This document shows, piece after piece, positions 34,461-43,814 of a stretch of DNA of 64,000 bases. Under the pieces are notes generated by a model. The model did no database searches. It was not told where the DNA came from and was given only the letters and a program-made list of their open reading frames with translations. A program made the position numbers and the translations under genes. Origin of the DNA: Paenibacillus cymbidii (lineage in GTDB: Bacteria > Bacillota > Bacilli > Paenibacillales > NBRC-103111); the NCBI RefSeq assembly GCF_004764705.1, contig NZ_SHLX01000004.1, positions 62,001 through 126,000 of the forward strand, given 5' to 3'. Numbering within the stretch: position 1 is the stretch's first letter; each line of letters opens with the position of its first letter.

Positions 34461-35930
34461 ATGACAGAACTATTGCAAACGATCGGCAAGGCGATCGACC
34501 GGCTGATCCGCAGCGCGCAGCCGTACAACGGCTTGATTCCATCGCTGCTCGACTGCCGCACGGGCGAGATGCTGCGGGAGCTGCCCGCGCCGATCCCCGG
34601 GCAGCGCGATTCGGACAGGGCCCCGACGGGCAGCAACCTGATGCATGATATTCCTTTGCTTGGCACGATGTATGCGCTGGCCGCATCCGAAGCGAAACCG
34701 GAATATGCGGAAGCGGCCGACCGTTATTTGCGTTATTTCGCCACGCGCTGCACGAACACGGCGACAGGGCTGTTCCCTTGGGGGGAACATGCTTATTGGC
34801 ATTTGACCGAGCATCGCGTCGGAAGCAGCATCGCCAGATATGAGCCGGAAGGGCGGGCGATCCACGACCATTTGCGCCAGGCGCCGCTTTGGATATGGGA
34901 GAAGCTGCAACACTTCCACGCTCCCTGTGTGCAGCAGTTCGCCGACGGACTCGAATATCACTGGAAAGGAACTTCACCTCGCGAATATTACCGGCATGCG
35001 GAAATCAACAGTAAAAAATATGCGCCGGAAGATGTTCGTTCCTGCGATTTTCCGCGGCATTCCGGATTTTATATTTACGATCTGGCATTCGCCTACAACC
35101 AAAGCCGCCGTCCGGAGCTGCTGCTGCAGCTGGAGAAGTTTGCGGATTATTGGTGGGAGAAGCGAGACGAGCGCGGGCTGCTGCTGATTGAAAGCCGCTC
35201 GCCGCAAGATGCGGTTCGGTTTTATCAAATATATTCTCCAACCCAGACGATCTCCCTGGCCATCAGCTTGCTGGAATCGGCGGATTTGCTCCATCGGACG
35301 TCCCCGGCGCTGGCGGAAACGTTACGGCGACGTGCCGAAGTGTATATCGGCGGATTTTTGGCTGCGCCGCATGATCCGCAGCAGGGCGTTTTCGCCAATC
35401 TGTGCACACGGGACAACCAACTGACGGAACCGATGTCGGTTTGGGGCAGCGTCTACGGTGTCGCCATCGCTTCGTCCGCCGCTTTGATGTGCTTGTGCGC
35501 CTGGCGGCTGTGCCTTCGCCCGGATCTTTTGCAATGGGCCCGGGCAGTGGGCGCCTGTTATCTCGACCATCCGTTCCCGGTAACGAGCGAAGTAACGATC
35601 GATGCAAAAGGCATTCGGCCGCATGAACACATCAATTTGATCGGCCATCATTACGTCCCTGCCGGCGATGCCGGTCTTGCGCTGGAATTGATGGCGGACC
35701 TGTACGACATAACCGGCGAACGGCAGTGGCTTGACGGCGGTTTGCAACTGGCCGCGTTGTTCGAGTCGGTGTATTTCGAACATGATATTCCGCGCGGAGC
35801 GGCAGCGGGCATCGACCATTACGAATCGCAACTGGGCCCGGGCTACCTGCTCCATGGGATGGCGCGGCTTGCGCTGCTCGATCGCGATGGCCAACGCACG
35901 CATATGCCCAGCGAATACACGTTCAGGTAA
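34461..35930 (+). CDS. Uncharacterised enzyme, probable six-hairpin (alpha/alpha) toroid
   Basis: A 489-residue cytoplasmic protein without a signal peptide. Helix-rich segments with regularly placed Trp, Tyr and His (EHAYWHLTEHRVG, PLWIWEKLQHFHAP, RHSGFYIYDLAFAYNQSRR, LLHGMARLALLDR) suggest an (alpha/alpha)6 barrel as in glycoside hydrolases and polysaccharide lyases. No catalytic motif of a specific family is recognised. It starts 12 bases after the LplC-like gene, so it most likely processes the imported oligosaccharide. Alternatives are an unsaturated-glucuronyl hydrolase relative or an epimerase-like toroid. Confidence 0.6.
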   Translation: MTELLQTIGKAIDRLIRSAQPYNGLIPSLLDCRTGEMLRELPAPIPGQRDSDRAPTGSNLMHDIPLLGTMYALAASEAKPEYAEAADRYLRYFATRCTNTATGLFPWGEHAYWHLTEHRVGSSIARYEPEGRAIHDHLRQAPLWIWEKLQHFHAPCVQQFADGLEYHWKGTSPREYYRHAEINSKKYAPEDVRSCDFPRHSGFYIYDLAFAYNQSRRPELLLQLEKFADYWWEKRDERGLLLIESRSPQDAVRFYQIYSPTQTISLAISLLESADLLHRTSPALAETLRRRAEVYIGGFLAAPHDPQQGVFANLCTRDNQLTEPMSVWGSVYGVAIASSAALMCLCAWRLCLRPDLLQWARAVGACYLDHPFPVTSEVTIDAKGIRPHEHINLIGHHYVPAGDAGLALELMADLYDITGERQWLDGGLQLAALFESVYFEHDIPRGAAAGIDHYESQLGPGYLLHGMARLALLDRDGQRTHMPSEYTFR

Positions 35931-35957
35931 ATAAAAGAACTGCTACGGCGGTTGAAT

Positions 35958-35982
35958 AAGCGGCAGCCCCGGACTGCCGCTT
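35958..35982. terminator. Terminator between converging genes
   Basis: AAGCGGCAG (35958-35966) pairs with CTGCCGCTT (35974-35982) around a seven-base loop, followed by GTTTA. It lies between the toroid gene and the minus-strand methyltransferase and may serve both. Confidence 0.75.
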
Positions 35983-35996
35983 GTTTATGGAACCCG

Positions 35997-36800
35997 CTAT
36001 CGTTTTCGCGCCTTGATGACAAAGGTGACAGGAAGCATCCTTGCTTTTTGGGCAAAATCGCCGCTGCGCGATTGCAATATTTCCTCATCGGATTCTTCAA
36101 TCAATTGCTCGATGTCGAATCCCGCTTTGGAGAGTGCATTCACGTAGGTGGACAGCTTACGGTCCGATAAGGCCAGCGTACTGTCGCCAAGCGTCACCGA
36201 ATACCAGGATTCGTCGAAATAACATTTTTTGAACACAAGCCGATCGTTTTCCGCAGCCACACATTTATGTATCGGGTGAGACCAGCTGAAAATAAACACG
36301 CCGTCCTGCTTCAGGCAAGACGCAATCCGGCGAAACGTTCCCTCCAGATCGGTTGTCCAGCCGATGGCATAAATCGAATAAACAAAGTCAAAATAACGCT
36401 CCGGTAGGCCGCATTCTTCTTCCATGGGAGAACAGATGAGTGTCGCCGCAAGACCGCACGCCGCCAAATGTTGCTTTGTTTTTGCAATTTGGTTTTCCGC
36501 CAGATCCATCCCCCATAGCTCGGAGGCTTGGCGTTCCCCCAAATATTGCAAGGAGTGACCGCTGCCGCAGCCGATTTCCAGCACCCTTTTTCCCGAAACG
36601 TCGCCCAAAAGTTGGCACTTTTCTTCGGTGACGAATGCTCCGTATAAGGGCAGCGAGGTAGCTCCCAAAACATCGTTTCCTTTTGTATCCCAAAACAAGC
36701 TGTTTGTTTCATGAATCGCACGCCGATCCATATCGACCGAGATGGCGTCAACCTCACTGCCGCCGATCATGTTTGTTCTGCTTGTTGTCTTCTTGTCCAA
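35997..36800 (-). CDS. SAM-dependent class I methyltransferase
   Basis: About 267 residues. Motif I is VLEIGCGSGHSLQYLG, the acidic end of strand 2 is GMDLAENQI, and YFDFVYSIYAIGWTTDLEG covers motif IV, all standard for the Methyltransf_11 group. The TTG start at 36800 is chosen because CCTCCCC (36810-36816), read as GGGGAGG on the minus strand, is 9 bases upstream; later ATGs at about 36770 and 36725 lack one or have only a weak site. The substrate is unknown. It is transcribed opposite to all neighbours. Confidence 0.82.
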   Translation of the reverse strand: MDKKTTSRTNMIGGSEVDAISVDMDRRAIHETNSLFWDTKGNDVLGATSLPLYGAFVTEEKCQLLGDVSGKRVLEIGCGSGHSLQYLGERQASELWGMDLAENQIAKTKQHLAACGLAATLICSPMEEECGLPERYFDFVYSIYAIGWTTDLEGTFRRIASCLKQDGVFIFSWSHPIHKCVAAENDRLVFKKCYFDESWYSVTLGDSTLALSDRKLSTYVNALSKAGFDIEQLIEESDEEILQSRSGDFAQKARMLPVTFVIKARKR

Positions 36801-36910
36801 TGCCGTCGTCCTCCCCAAATCAGATTAACCAAATGCAAACCGCATAATCCAACCCATCATACCGCACATATGTTCTTGTGTAAATGCATGCTTCCGATGA
36901 TTTGGAGCGG

Positions 36911-36964
36911 AAATAACGATCGTTAAACGGCGAACTTTTGCGATAACAGGAGCAGTGATACAAT
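36911..36964 (+). promoter_or_regulatory. Promoter and palindrome before the SGNH esterase
   Basis: TACAAT (36959-36964) is a good -10. TTTTGC at 36936-36941 is a weak -35 with a 17-base spacer. Upstream lies the palindrome TAACGATCGTTA (36914-36925), inside the 14-base AAATAACGATCGTT also found at 30752-30765. Confidence 0.5.
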
Positions 36965-37005
36965 GAGAGCAAAGTGCCGCAAGGCAAACGACTGGAGGAG
37001 CTGCA

Positions 37006-37758
37006 GTGAAACGTCCGTTATTTCAATCGCATGGGGAACCGGCATCAGGCACGGCCTGGCCGGTCAATACGGCGACCGTTCCGGTGCCGAAACTGGAAGA
37101 GGATGGATATGATTGGTGGGAGCGCCATAAACAAGTGCTTGCGATCAAGGATTCGCTCGATCCGGAAATCGTTCTGATCGGCGACTCCATTACTCATTTC
37201 TGGGGAGGCGAACCGAAGTGCGACATTGTTCACGGTTCGCAGGAATTATGGCAGTCGATTTTTGCCCCCTACCGCGTATTGAACCTCGGCTTCGGCTGGG
37301 ATCGCACGCAGAATGTGCTCTGGCGGCTGGAGCACGGCGAAATGGACGGCCTACGTCCGCATACGGTCATCATCAATATCGGCACCAACAATACGAGCGA
37401 AACCGTCAACGCCCGAGCGAACAGCGCGGCGGAGATTGCGGCGGGCGTACGGGAAATCGGCGCGCGCGTTAGCGCAATGGCGCCCGAAGCCGCCATCGTG
37501 CTGATGGCCGTATTTCCGCGGGAGGCGCAGCCGGACCATCCCCGGCGCAAGCTGATCGTTGACATCAACGAGCGGTATGCGGAGCTGGCCGAGGAGATGG
37601 GCTATGTCTTCATCGACATCGGCCCGCAATTGCTTGAGCGAGACGGGACATTGTCGCAGCAGATAGCATTTGACTTCTGCCATCTTACCGACGCAGGGTA
37701 TCGGGAGTGGGCGGACGCCCTAAGGCCGCATCTGCCTTCACCGGCGCGGAAAAGCTGA
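37006..37758 (+). CDS. SGNH/GDSL-family hydrolase (PAF-acetylhydrolase-like)
   Basis: A 250-residue esterase. Block I is LIGDSITHFWGG with nucleophile S61, block II is GFGWDRTQNVLWR, block III is INIGTNNT, and block V is DFCHLTDAGY, which carries the catalytic Asp-His. There is no signal peptide. The GTG start has GGAGGAG 5 bases upstream. Members remove acetyl groups from sugars or lipids. It is followed by its own terminator, so it appears monocistronic. Confidence 0.92.
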   Translation: MKRPLFQSHGEPASGTAWPVNTATVPVPKLEEDGYDWWERHKQVLAIKDSLDPEIVLIGDSITHFWGGEPKCDIVHGSQELWQSIFAPYRVLNLGFGWDRTQNVLWRLEHGEMDGLRPHTVIINIGTNNTSETVNARANSAAEIAAGVREIGARVSAMAPEAAIVLMAVFPREAQPDHPRRKLIVDINERYAELAEEMGYVFIDIGPQLLERDGTLSQQIAFDFCHLTDAGYREWADALRPHLPSPARKS

Positions 37759-37772
37759 ACAGAGCGAATCGA

Positions 37773-37799
37773 GTCCGCATTTATTGCGGGCTTATTTTT
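37773..37799 (+). terminator. Rho-independent terminator
   Basis: GTCCGCA (37773-37779) pairs with TGCGGGC (37785-37791) and is followed by TTATTTTT. The stem resembles the terminator at 3558-3584. Confidence 0.85.
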
Positions 37800-37854
37800 C
37801 CGACAATTGTTAATGTGGTTAATTAACTTGATGGCAAGACGATAGCAAATCCGA

Positions 37855-37883
37855 TTGTGCATCAGGTAAGGCCATGTTAAAAT
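37855..37883 (+). promoter_or_regulatory. Sigma-A promoter of the kinase/CheR/GGDEF-EAL operon
   Basis: TTGTGC (37855-37860), a 17-base spacer and TAAAAT (37878-37883) precede the operon. Initiation here leaves a leader of about 140 bases. It contains a strong hairpin, CTGGCGGGC (37952-37960) against GCCC-g-GCCAG (37964-37973), with no T run after it. Confidence 0.6.
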
Positions 37884-38031
37884 GTGGGATATAGGCTAGT
37901 CGAACCAGAACGAAAGTCTCCGAATCGCATCGTTTTTTGCCGAAAGTTAAGCTGGCGGGCACGGCCCGGCCAGTTCATCTTTCGATTTCCTTCCGTTTTA
38001 CCGCATCTACAGATATTCTGGAGGGTGTACG

Positions 38032-40761
38032 ATGAGAATAGGCTTAAAAGTGGTCTTCGCATTCGGAACGCTGCTCGCCAGCTTGCTTGTGGTCGTGTTT
38101 ATTTCCCTCGTGATTACCTCGGATTTGCAAAAAAAATCGCATGCGATCATGCATGACGATTTTCCCCAAATGAAAGCCGCCTGGACGATCAAGGATCAGG
38201 CAAGTACCATCGCCAAGAGTCTGCGGAACTACGTGCTCACCCGTTCGAACGAAGTAAGGGAAGAGGAAATGAGCCGCATTAATGCGGCGCTGGAAGGGGC
38301 CGCTTCCACGTTGGCCGAACTGGATGCCTCCACGACCGACCCCGCGGCCCTGCTTCTCCTTGCCGATGTGAAACAAGACGGCGCCGCTTATGTCGCTTAC
38401 GCCAACCGCGTGCTTCAGCTTGCCCGCGAAGGCAAGGAGGACGAGGCGACAACTCAACTGATCGATGTCGGCAGGGATTTGCAGAGCGGCATGTTCGACA
38501 AGCTGGACAAGATGATCGCGCTTACAACCTATTCGATGGAGCAAGCTTCGCGGGACACGGATGCGATGTACGACGATCAGATGGGCGGCTATTTGCTGTT
38601 CGTCATCTTGTTCCTGATCATCGGCACCGTCGTATCCGTGCTGTTCAGCCGTTCCGTCTCGCGCAAGCTTATTCAGGTTTCGTCCGTGATGGACCGGTTC
38701 GCCAGCCAAGGCGACGATCTTTCCCTGCGGCTATCCATTGCGTCGGGCGATGAAATCGGCATGGTTGCCCGTTCCTTCAATACCATGGCCGACAACCTCA
38801 GGGCGAGCCGCGAGCAAGAGCGGGAGTGGCTGCGTCAAACCGAAGAGTCGGCCTGGCACCACAAAAACTTGTCGCATATCCAGCAGATTATCCAAAGCTC
38901 CGATTCGAGCGAAGAACTCGCCCGGCGCTTCATGCAAGAAATCGCTCCCATGCTCGGTGTCGTTTGCGCCGTCTTCTACGTTGCCGCGGAGGAGGAAGGG
39001 GATTCTGTCCGATTCTTGCTGGCTGGGACCTATGCCGTTCCGGACGAAGAGAAAACGAAGCTGAAGGCTGCGTACACAGCCGGCGACGGTCCGATCGGAG
39101 AAGTGATCGGTTCGGGACGGCGAATGACGATTGGGTCTGTCGATGCCCGGCACATCAGGTTCTCGACCTCGCTTTCGCTGCTGCCGCAATCCCAGGTGAT
39201 CATCGAACCGCTGCGAAACGATACGAAGGTCGAGGCGGTGCTTGAGCTTGTCGTGCAAGAACCGTTCAGTCCGGTACAAGAGCGGTTGTTGGAGCAGGCA
39301 GGGTTGTTGGCGGCGCTGACGCTGAACAAGCTGAACAGCCAGCTCCGCATTGCAAGGCTGCTGAAGGAAGCGCAGCTGCAAGCTGAAGAGCTGCTGCAAT
39401 ATTCCGAAGAGCTTCACGTCCAGCAAGAAGAGCTTGCGCAAATCAACGCGGAGCTCGAAGAGCAGACGGCATCGCTGCAGCAATCGGAAAGCCAACTGCT
39501 GATGAATCAGCAGGAGCTAGAAGAGGCAAACGCCGAACTGGAGAGCAGGGCCAAACAACTGATAGCCGCATCCGCTTACAAATCGGAATTTTTGGCCAAC
39601 ATGTCGCATGAGCTGCGGACGCCGCTGAACAGCATGCTGATTTTGACCAAATTGCTGACGGAGAATCGCGAAGGAAACATGAGCGGCAAGCAGATCGAAT
39701 ACGCGCAAACCGTGTACTCGTCGAGCAACGACTTGCTGGCATTGATCAATCAAATATTGGATTTGGCCCGGGTGGAGTCGGGTAAAATGCAAGTAACAAT
39801 TGATTTGATTGAGACGCGGGAGCTGGAAGAATTCGTCAAAAGGAATTTTGCCGCGGTCGCGCAGCAGAAAGGGCTGGAATTTACAGTCGTCATTGCCGCA
39901 GACGTTCCGGATGTCTTTCATGGCGACCTGCTGCGATTGCGGCAAATGATTCATAATTTGTTGTCGAACGCGTTCAAATTTACGGAACGGGGGAAAATCG
40001 TGCTGTCGATCCAGTGCGTGGATCATGAAGACGGCGGAAGAGCATTAAAAATCGCAGTCTCCGACACGGGCATCGGCATACCGGTAGAAAAGCTGGATAT
40101 TATTTTTAACGCCTTTGCGCAAGCGGACGGGACGACCAGCCGCAAATATGGCGGAACGGGCCTGGGTTTGTCGATCTGCCGCGAGCTTGCTCACCTGCTC
40201 GGGGGGGAAATCGCAGTGGCCAGCACGGAACATGTAGGATCCGTCTTTACGCTGCTGCTGCCGATCGACCGATGGGGGGAGAAGGCGGAGCCTGCCGATC
40301 AACCGGACCATGTCGTGCCTGAGCGTGCGGAACCGCAGTATGTGCTGGAAGAGTCGCCTGATCAATGGCAATATTCTTTTGCCGGACAAACGGTACTGAT
40401 CGTGGATGACGACATACGCAACGTATTCGCGTTGTCCAGCCGCCTGGAAAGCTATGGCATCCACGTGTTGTACGCAGATAACGGAGAGAAAGGAATTGCG
40501 ATGCTGACCAAGCATACGAACATCAATCTCGTCCTGATGGACGTGATGATGCCCGGCATGGACGGTTATGAAGCGACGCGCCGCATCCGAACGATGGCCC
40601 GGTTCGACGACATACCGGTTATTATGGTGAGCGCCAAAGCGATGCAGGAGGACCGCGATCATGGCCTGCTTGTCGGGGCATCAGACTACTTGACGAAACC
40701 GATCGATGTGAACAAGCTGCTCGCCTTGTTGAAAATATGGTTAAACAAGGATTCTCGCTAA
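38032..40761 (+). CDS. Hybrid sensor histidine kinase with HAMP, GAF and receiver domains
   Basis: A 909-residue membrane kinase. TM1 is at about 8-28, then a four-helix-bundle sensor of MCP type, TM2 at about 185-207, HAMP, and a GAF domain near 280-440. A Gln/Glu-rich coiled coil follows (LQAEELLQYSEELHVQQEEL), then HisKA with H526 in MSHELRTPLNSML. The ATPase has DTGIGIP and GGTGLGLSI, and the C-terminal receiver has D837 in LVLMDVMMPGMDG. GGAGGG precedes the ATG. It heads an operon with CheR and GGDEF-EAL genes; the latter has its own receiver and is a likely partner. Confidence 0.93.
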   Translation: MRIGLKVVFAFGTLLASLLVVVFISLVITSDLQKKSHAIMHDDFPQMKAAWTIKDQASTIAKSLRNYVLTRSNEVREEEMSRINAALEGAASTLAELDASTTDPAALLLLADVKQDGAAYVAYANRVLQLAREGKEDEATTQLIDVGRDLQSGMFDKLDKMIALTTYSMEQASRDTDAMYDDQMGGYLLFVILFLIIGTVVSVLFSRSVSRKLIQVSSVMDRFASQGDDLSLRLSIASGDEIGMVARSFNTMADNLRASREQEREWLRQTEESAWHHKNLSHIQQIIQSSDSSEELARRFMQEIAPMLGVVCAVFYVAAEEEGDSVRFLLAGTYAVPDEEKTKLKAAYTAGDGPIGEVIGSGRRMTIGSVDARHIRFSTSLSLLPQSQVIIEPLRNDTKVEAVLELVVQEPFSPVQERLLEQAGLLAALTLNKLNSQLRIARLLKEAQLQAEELLQYSEELHVQQEELAQINAELEEQTASLQQSESQLLMNQQELEEANAELESRAKQLIAASAYKSEFLANMSHELRTPLNSMLILTKLLTENREGNMSGKQIEYAQTVYSSSNDLLALINQILDLARVESGKMQVTIDLIETRELEEFVKRNFAAVAQQKGLEFTVVIAADVPDVFHGDLLRLRQMIHNLLSNAFKFTERGKIVLSIQCVDHEDGGRALKIAVSDTGIGIPVEKLDIIFNAFAQADGTTSRKYGGTGLGLSICRELAHLLGGEIAVASTEHVGSVFTLLLPIDRWGEKAEPADQPDHVVPERAEPQYVLEESPDQWQYSFAGQTVLIVDDDIRNVFALSSRLESYGIHVLYADNGEKGIAMLTKHTNINLVLMDVMMPGMDGYEATRRIRTMARFDDIPVIMVSAKAMQEDRDHGLLVGASDYLTKPIDVNKLLALLKIWLNKDSR

Positions 40762-40777
40762 AGGCGGGTGGAAAACG

Positions 40778-41689
40778 ATGGCAATCGGGCAAGTAGGAGC
40801 AACGGAGCTTGACGTCTCGCCGGATGAATGGAGCGAACTGCTGCACGACATCCTGCAGCGGACCCGATACGATTTCAGAAATTACAGCATTCGGCTGATT
40901 AAACGTGTGCTCAGCAGGCAGTTGCGGATTTATCAGTTTGCGGATCTTGCTTGCTTGCGAAGCGCCGTTTGCGCCAATATGGAAACCATGAACAAGCTGA
41001 CGGCGGGATTCATGGTGCATGTGACCGAAATGTTTCGCAATCCCGCAACGTTCCGTTACATCCGACACCGGATAGTGCCCGAGCTTGGCCATTTGCCGTT
41101 CATCCGGATTTGGATCGTCGGATGCGCGACCGGCGAGGAAGCGTATTCCTTCGCCATCATGCTGTATGAAGCGGGCCTGCTGGAAAGAAGCCGGATCTAT
41201 GCGACGGATATTGCTTTGGACGTTCTGGCCGAGGCGCGGCGCGGGTGTTTGACCCGGAGCAAGTTCGAGCGGTTCGAATCGAATTACCGGCTGGCCGGGG
41301 GAGAGCGGGAGCCGGGGGAGTATGTCGAACGCGATGGGGAGAACGGTTATTTCCGAGCCGAGTTGCGCCGGCGCATCACGTTTTCGGTCCATGATCTGAC
41401 GGCAGACGTTCAGTTTCAGGATTTCGACTTGATCTGCTGCCGCAATGTGATGATTTATTTTAACGAGGAGCTGAAGAACAAGACGCACCGCCTGCTGCTG
41501 TCCAGCTTGCGAGCTTCGGGATTTCTGGTGCTGGGCGATAAGGAAACGGTCAAATTTTCGGATGTGGAAACGCATTATATCCATCTGGATCAACAGGCTA
41601 AGATATTTCGAAAAGTGGAATCCAAAGGAGGATGCGGGTATGAACGGCACCCTGAGTCTGGACAAGGAAGTGAATGTGCTTCTGGTTGA
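40778..41689 (+). CDS. CheR-type glutamate O-methyltransferase-like protein
   Basis: A 303-residue protein with the CheR N-terminal helices (RTRYDFRNYSIRLIKRVLSR), the family SAM motif VGCATGEEAYSFAI, LICCRNVMIYFNEEL, and the ending SSLRASGFLVLGDKE. CheR enzymes methylate receptor glutamates. Here no chemoreceptor, CheB or CheW is encoded nearby, so the target may be the MCP-like sensor helices or the coiled coil of the kinase next door. Its last 50 bases overlap the start of the following gene in another frame. Confidence 0.88.
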   Translation: MAIGQVGATELDVSPDEWSELLHDILQRTRYDFRNYSIRLIKRVLSRQLRIYQFADLACLRSAVCANMETMNKLTAGFMVHVTEMFRNPATFRYIRHRIVPELGHLPFIRIWIVGCATGEEAYSFAIMLYEAGLLERSRIYATDIALDVLAEARRGCLTRSKFERFESNYRLAGGEREPGEYVERDGENGYFRAELRRRITFSVHDLTADVQFQDFDLICCRNVMIYFNEELKNKTHRLLLSSLRASGFLVLGDKETVKFSDVETHYIHLDQQAKIFRKVESKGGCGYERHPESGQGSECASG

Positions 41690-43814
41690 CGACCGGCCTG
41701 AAAACTTGATCGCTTTGGAAGGCATATTGGCTTCTTCCTGCGCCAACTTCGTCAAATGCATGTCGGGCGAAGAGGCATTGAAGTTTTTGATTCATGAAGA
41801 ATGTGCGCTCATCTTGCTTGACGTGCAGATGCCGGGAATCAACGGCTACGAAACGGCCAAATTGATCAAATCGCGCGAGAAGAACAAAGATACGCCGATC
41901 ATTTTCATTACCGCGATCAATCATGATCCGGAGCATGTGTACGCCGGTTATTCGGTGGGCGCCGTCGATTATATTTTCAAGCCGTTCGATCCGGACGTCC
42001 TGAAATCGAAAGTCGATATTTTTCTGGAAATGCATACGATCAACAAACGGCTGATCAATCAGACCCGGCAGCTCAATCTACACAAGCAGCAGCTGGAGGC
42101 GGCCAACGAAGAATTGCAGCGAGTGGCGCAGGAGCTTAGGCGAGCGGAAGCGCTGGCCAAAGTCATTGGCGAAACATCGATGGACGTGATGGTTATTTTC
42201 AATGAAAAAGGGGCTATGTTGACGATCAATCCGGCTGTGAAGATCATGTTCGGATACGAACCCGACGAATTGACAGGCCGTTCGGTCGACATGTTATTCG
42301 GCACGCCGTTATTATCCGCTTATGCCGCCCATTCGGCAGGGATCGGCGAGCAGACGGGCAAATCCGGATTATTCGAAATCGAAGCGTTCCGGCGAACGGG
42401 AATTTCGTTTCCGGCCGAAGTGCAAGTCCATGAAGCATATGTGGAAAACAGGAGATTGTACGCATGTACCGTTCGCGAGATAACGGAACGCAAGAAGCAA
42501 TTGGCAGACTTGCGGCATATGGCACTGCATGACACGTTGACCGGTTTGCCCAACCGGACCATGCTCTATGATAAGATGAAAACGATGATCCGCCAAGCGG
42601 ACAACCATACGAATTTTGCCCTTGTTTTGTTTGATTTGAACCATTTCAAAGCGATTAATGATACGTTGGGGCATTCATACGGGGATGCCTTTTTGCAGGC
42701 GTTGGGCAAGGAAGTGCAGCTGCAATTGGAAGACGATGAGCTGATCGCAAGGCTCGGAGGCGATGAGTTTGCGATGCTGCTGCCGAATCGCGACCGCCAG
42801 TCGATCATCGAAAAAATCGAGGCGCTGCAAAAGCTGATCGAACGGCCCTATTATATCGAGGGCATCACGCTTGCGGTTGGCGTCAGCATGGGCGTTTCCT
42901 TGTTCCCGGAATACGGCGACAATCCGAACAGCTTGATGCAATATGCCGATATCGCGATGTACATGGCCAAACGAAGAGGAAGCGGTTACGCCTTGTACGA
43001 CCGCAAGCAGGATCAGAACAATCCGTTCCATCTCGTGCTGATGAGCGAGCTTCGCGACGCCGTGACCAATGGACAAATATCGCTGCACTATCAGCCCAAA
43101 ATTCGTATTGCCACAGGCGATATCGTAGGTGTCGAAGCGCTGCTTCGCTGGCATCATCCCCAATTCGGCATGGTTCCGCCAAGCGAGTTCATTCCGATTG
43201 CCGAACAGATCGGTTTTATCAACCTGCTCACCTATTGGGTGCTGGAGGAAGCGATCCGTCAGAGCAAATCATGGGAAGAAAGCGGCATCCGGATGAAGGT
43301 GGCGGTCAATTTGTCCGTCAGAAGCTTGCAGGATATCGCGTTTCCGGCCAATACGGAGAAGCTTCTGGCCAAATATCGGCTGAAGCCGGAATTGCTCCAC
43401 CTCGAGATCACGGAGAGTTTCCTGATGTCCGACACCGTTCGCGCCATGGAGGTTCTGACGGAGCTGCAATCGCTTGGCATCGAGTTGTCGATCGACGATT
43501 TTGGCACCGGCTTCTCCTCTTTGTCCTATTTGCAGCATCTTCCCGTCAGCCAGGTGAAAATCGACAAATCGTTCGTGCTCGGCATGACAGCCGAATCCGG
43601 CAACCACATGATCGTCAGATCCATTATTACGCTGGCCAAAAACCTTCGGTTGGGCGTCGTGGCCGAGGGCGTGGAAAATATGGAAACGCTGGCCGAGCTG
43701 GAGTCGCTGGGCTGCGATGAAGCGCAGGGCTATTTCGTAAGCAAGCCGATCTCGTCGGCCGAAATCGGCGAGTGGATGGTACGCCATTCACATAATGGCA
43801 AATGGAAGCGTTAG
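41640..43814 (+). CDS. Cyclic-di-GMP signalling protein, REC-PAS-GGDEF-EAL
   Basis: A 724-residue protein. The receiver has D61 in LILLDVQMPGING; PAS spans about 165-280. GGDEF is intact (RLGGDEF, 373-377), but the inhibitory RxxD site five residues before it is replaced by acidic residues. EAL is intact (E499 in GVEALLRWHHP, DDFGTGFSSLSYL, AEGVEN, QGYFVSKP). Both synthesis and hydrolysis of c-di-GMP are therefore possible. AAAGGAGG lies 8 bases before the ATG at 41640, inside the cheR-like gene, so translation is coupled. The upstream hybrid kinase probably phosphorylates it. Confidence 0.93.
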   Translation: MNGTLSLDKEVNVLLVDDRPENLIALEGILASSCANFVKCMSGEEALKFLIHEECALILLDVQMPGINGYETAKLIKSREKNKDTPIIFITAINHDPEHVYAGYSVGAVDYIFKPFDPDVLKSKVDIFLEMHTINKRLINQTRQLNLHKQQLEAANEELQRVAQELRRAEALAKVIGETSMDVMVIFNEKGAMLTINPAVKIMFGYEPDELTGRSVDMLFGTPLLSAYAAHSAGIGEQTGKSGLFEIEAFRRTGISFPAEVQVHEAYVENRRLYACTVREITERKKQLADLRHMALHDTLTGLPNRTMLYDKMKTMIRQADNHTNFALVLFDLNHFKAINDTLGHSYGDAFLQALGKEVQLQLEDDELIARLGGDEFAMLLPNRDRQSIIEKIEALQKLIERPYYIEGITLAVGVSMGVSLFPEYGDNPNSLMQYADIAMYMAKRRGSGYALYDRKQDQNNPFHLVLMSELRDAVTNGQISLHYQPKIRIATGDIVGVEALLRWHHPQFGMVPPSEFIPIAEQIGFINLLTYWVLEEAIRQSKSWEESGIRMKVAVNLSVRSLQDIAFPANTEKLLAKYRLKPELLHLEITESFLMSDTVRAMEVLTELQSLGIELSIDDFGTGFSSLSYLQHLPVSQVKIDKSFVLGMTAESGNHMIVRSIITLAKNLRLGVVAEGVENMETLAELESLGCDEAQGYFVSKPISSAEIGEWMVRHSHNGKWKR

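Noticed and set aside
37884-38031. c-di-GMP riboswitch before the GGDEF-EAL operon
   Set aside because: The leader lacks the conserved GEMM sequence blocks; only an unassigned hairpin is seen.
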